Assembly: GCA_003511785.1 (NCBI GenBank) | Contig: DOIS01000022.1 | Coordinates: 1 to 5,808, forward strand | DNA length: 5,808 bases | Source of the DNA: Paracoccaceae bacterium | Lineage (GTDB): Bacteria > Pseudomonadota > Alphaproteobacteria > Rhodobacterales > Rhodobacteraceae | Direction of reading: 5' to 3' | Shown here: positions 5,057 through 5,808 of the stretch, in pieces | How the letters are laid out: each line of letters begins with the position of its first letter | How positions within the stretch are numbered: the first letter of the stretch is position 1 | Notes under the pieces: generated by a model | What the model saw: the letters and a program-made list of their open reading frames with translations, nothing else | Databases searched by the model: none | Told to the model about the DNA's origin: nothing | Translations under genes and position numbers: made by a program

Positions 5057-5808
5057 ATGATCCCCCGCTATTCCCGCCCCGAGATGGTCGCCATCTGGTC
5101 GCCCGAGACCAAGTTCCGCATCTGGTTCGAGATCGAGGCCCATGCCTGCGACGCCATGGCCGACCTGGGCGTGATCCCGCGCGAGAACGCCGAGGCGGTC
5201 TGGAAGGCCAAGGACGTGGACTTCGACGTGGCCCGCATCGACGAGATCGAGGCGGTGACCAAGCATGACGTGATCGCCTTCCTCACCCACCTGGCCGAGC
5301 ATGTGGGCAGCGACGAGGCGCGCTTCGTGCACCAGGGCATGACCTCCTCGGATGTGCTGGATACCTGTTTCAACGTCCAGCTCACCCGCGCGGCCGACCT
5401 GCTGATCGCCGATGTCGAGGGCCTCCTGGCCGCGCTCAAGCGCCGCGCCTTCGAGCACAAGGACACGGTGCGCGTGGGCCGCAGCCACGGCATCCATGCC
5501 GAGCCCACCACCATGGGCCTGACCTTCGCCCGCTTCTATGCCGAGATGGACCGCAACCTCGCCCGCCTGAAAACCGCGCGCGACGAGGTGGCCACCGGCG
5601 CGATCTCGGGGGCGGTGGGCACCTTCGCCAATATCGACCCGGGCGTCGAGGAGCATGTCTGCGCCAGGATGGGGCTGAGCCCTGAACCGATCAGCACCCA
5701 GGTGATCCCGCGCGACCGCCACGCGGCCTTCTTCGCCGCGCTCGGCGTGGTGGCCTCCTCGATCGAGAACATCGCCATCGAGGTGCGCCACATGCAGCGC
5801 ACCGAGGT
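5057..5808 (+). CDS. purB: Adenylosuccinate lyase, N-terminal 250 residues (runs off the window)
   Basis: Enzyme of purine synthesis that splits SAICAR to AICAR plus fumarate and adenylosuccinate to AMP plus fumarate; it is a cytoplasmic homotetramer of the fumarase/aspartase superfamily. The start MIPRYSRPEMVAIWSPETKF is typical of PurB. Visible conserved sites are TKHDV (68-72), HQGMTSSDVLDT (92-103) and GRSHGIHAEPTTMG (141-154), which carries the active-site histidine region. EVRHMQRTE ends the window. The superfamily signature loop (GSSxMPxKxN) lies beyond the edge, so its presence is not shown. The ATG at 5057 is supported by GAGGA (5043-5047) 9 nt upstream and by the N-terminal match. 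The open frame is uninterrupted to the last base, with 250 full codons plus two bases. It appears to be transcribed from its own promoter after a bidirectional terminator-like pair. Confidence 0.97.
   Translation, partial: MIPRYSRPEMVAIWSPETKFRIWFEIEAHACDAMADLGVIPRENAEAVWKAKDVDFDVARIDEIEAVTKHDVIAFLTHLAEHVGSDEARFVHQGMTSSDVLDTCFNVQLTRAADLLIADVEGLLAALKRRAFEHKDTVRVGRSHGIHAEPTTMGLTFARFYAEMDRNLARLKTARDEVATGAISGAVGTFANIDPGVEEHVCARMGLSPEPISTQVIPRDRHAAFFAALGVVASSIENIAIEVRHMQRTE

Noticed and set aside
5015..5791. A 258-codon minus-strand open frame opposite purB
   Set aside because: Shadow of an unambiguous PurB coding sequence.

Overview
The very high GC content, the codon usage and the gene families point to an alphaproteobacterium, most likely a member of the Rhodobacteraceae. 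This rests on family recognition and composition only. No rRNA, tRNA, CRISPR array, transposase or phage gene is visible. The window looks like ordinary chromosome, with two unusual spots around 4180-4330 and 4516-5056.

Layout from left to right: (1) a secreted MltB-type (GH103) lytic murein transglycosylase at 90-908 (+), followed by a strong hairpin. (2) An unrecognised 292-residue protein with a C-terminal pair of membrane segments at 1113-1991 (+), starting at a GTG with a good ribosome binding site. (3) A convergent DUF3445 / heme-dependent oxidative N-demethylase-like gene at 2059-2820 (-), separated from gene 2 by a terminator-like hairpin. (4) Divergent from it, a fused alpha/beta hydrolase-OsmC protein at 2945-4186 (+). 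(5) A small Cys-rich DUF6455-type gene at 4259-4515 (+). Its first 23 codons and the rest lie in different frames, joined at the heptamer GGGCCCG. A perfect FNR/FnrL-type box, TTGAC-N4-ATCAA, lies just upstream and overlaps the hydrolase-OsmC stop codon. (6) A 541-bp non-coding interval full of inverted repeats, including two adjacent perfect palindromes of 21 and 27 nt. (7) The first 250 codons of purB (adenylosuccinate lyase) from 5057, running off the right edge.

The genes do not form one pathway. There is cell-wall remodelling (1), probable redox or stress handling (3, 4, and perhaps 5 if FnrL control is real) and purine synthesis (7). The most notable observations are the FnrL-type box in front of a Cys-rich DUF6455 gene, the frame break inside that gene, and the structured interval before purB. 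I found no convincing new multi-gene system.
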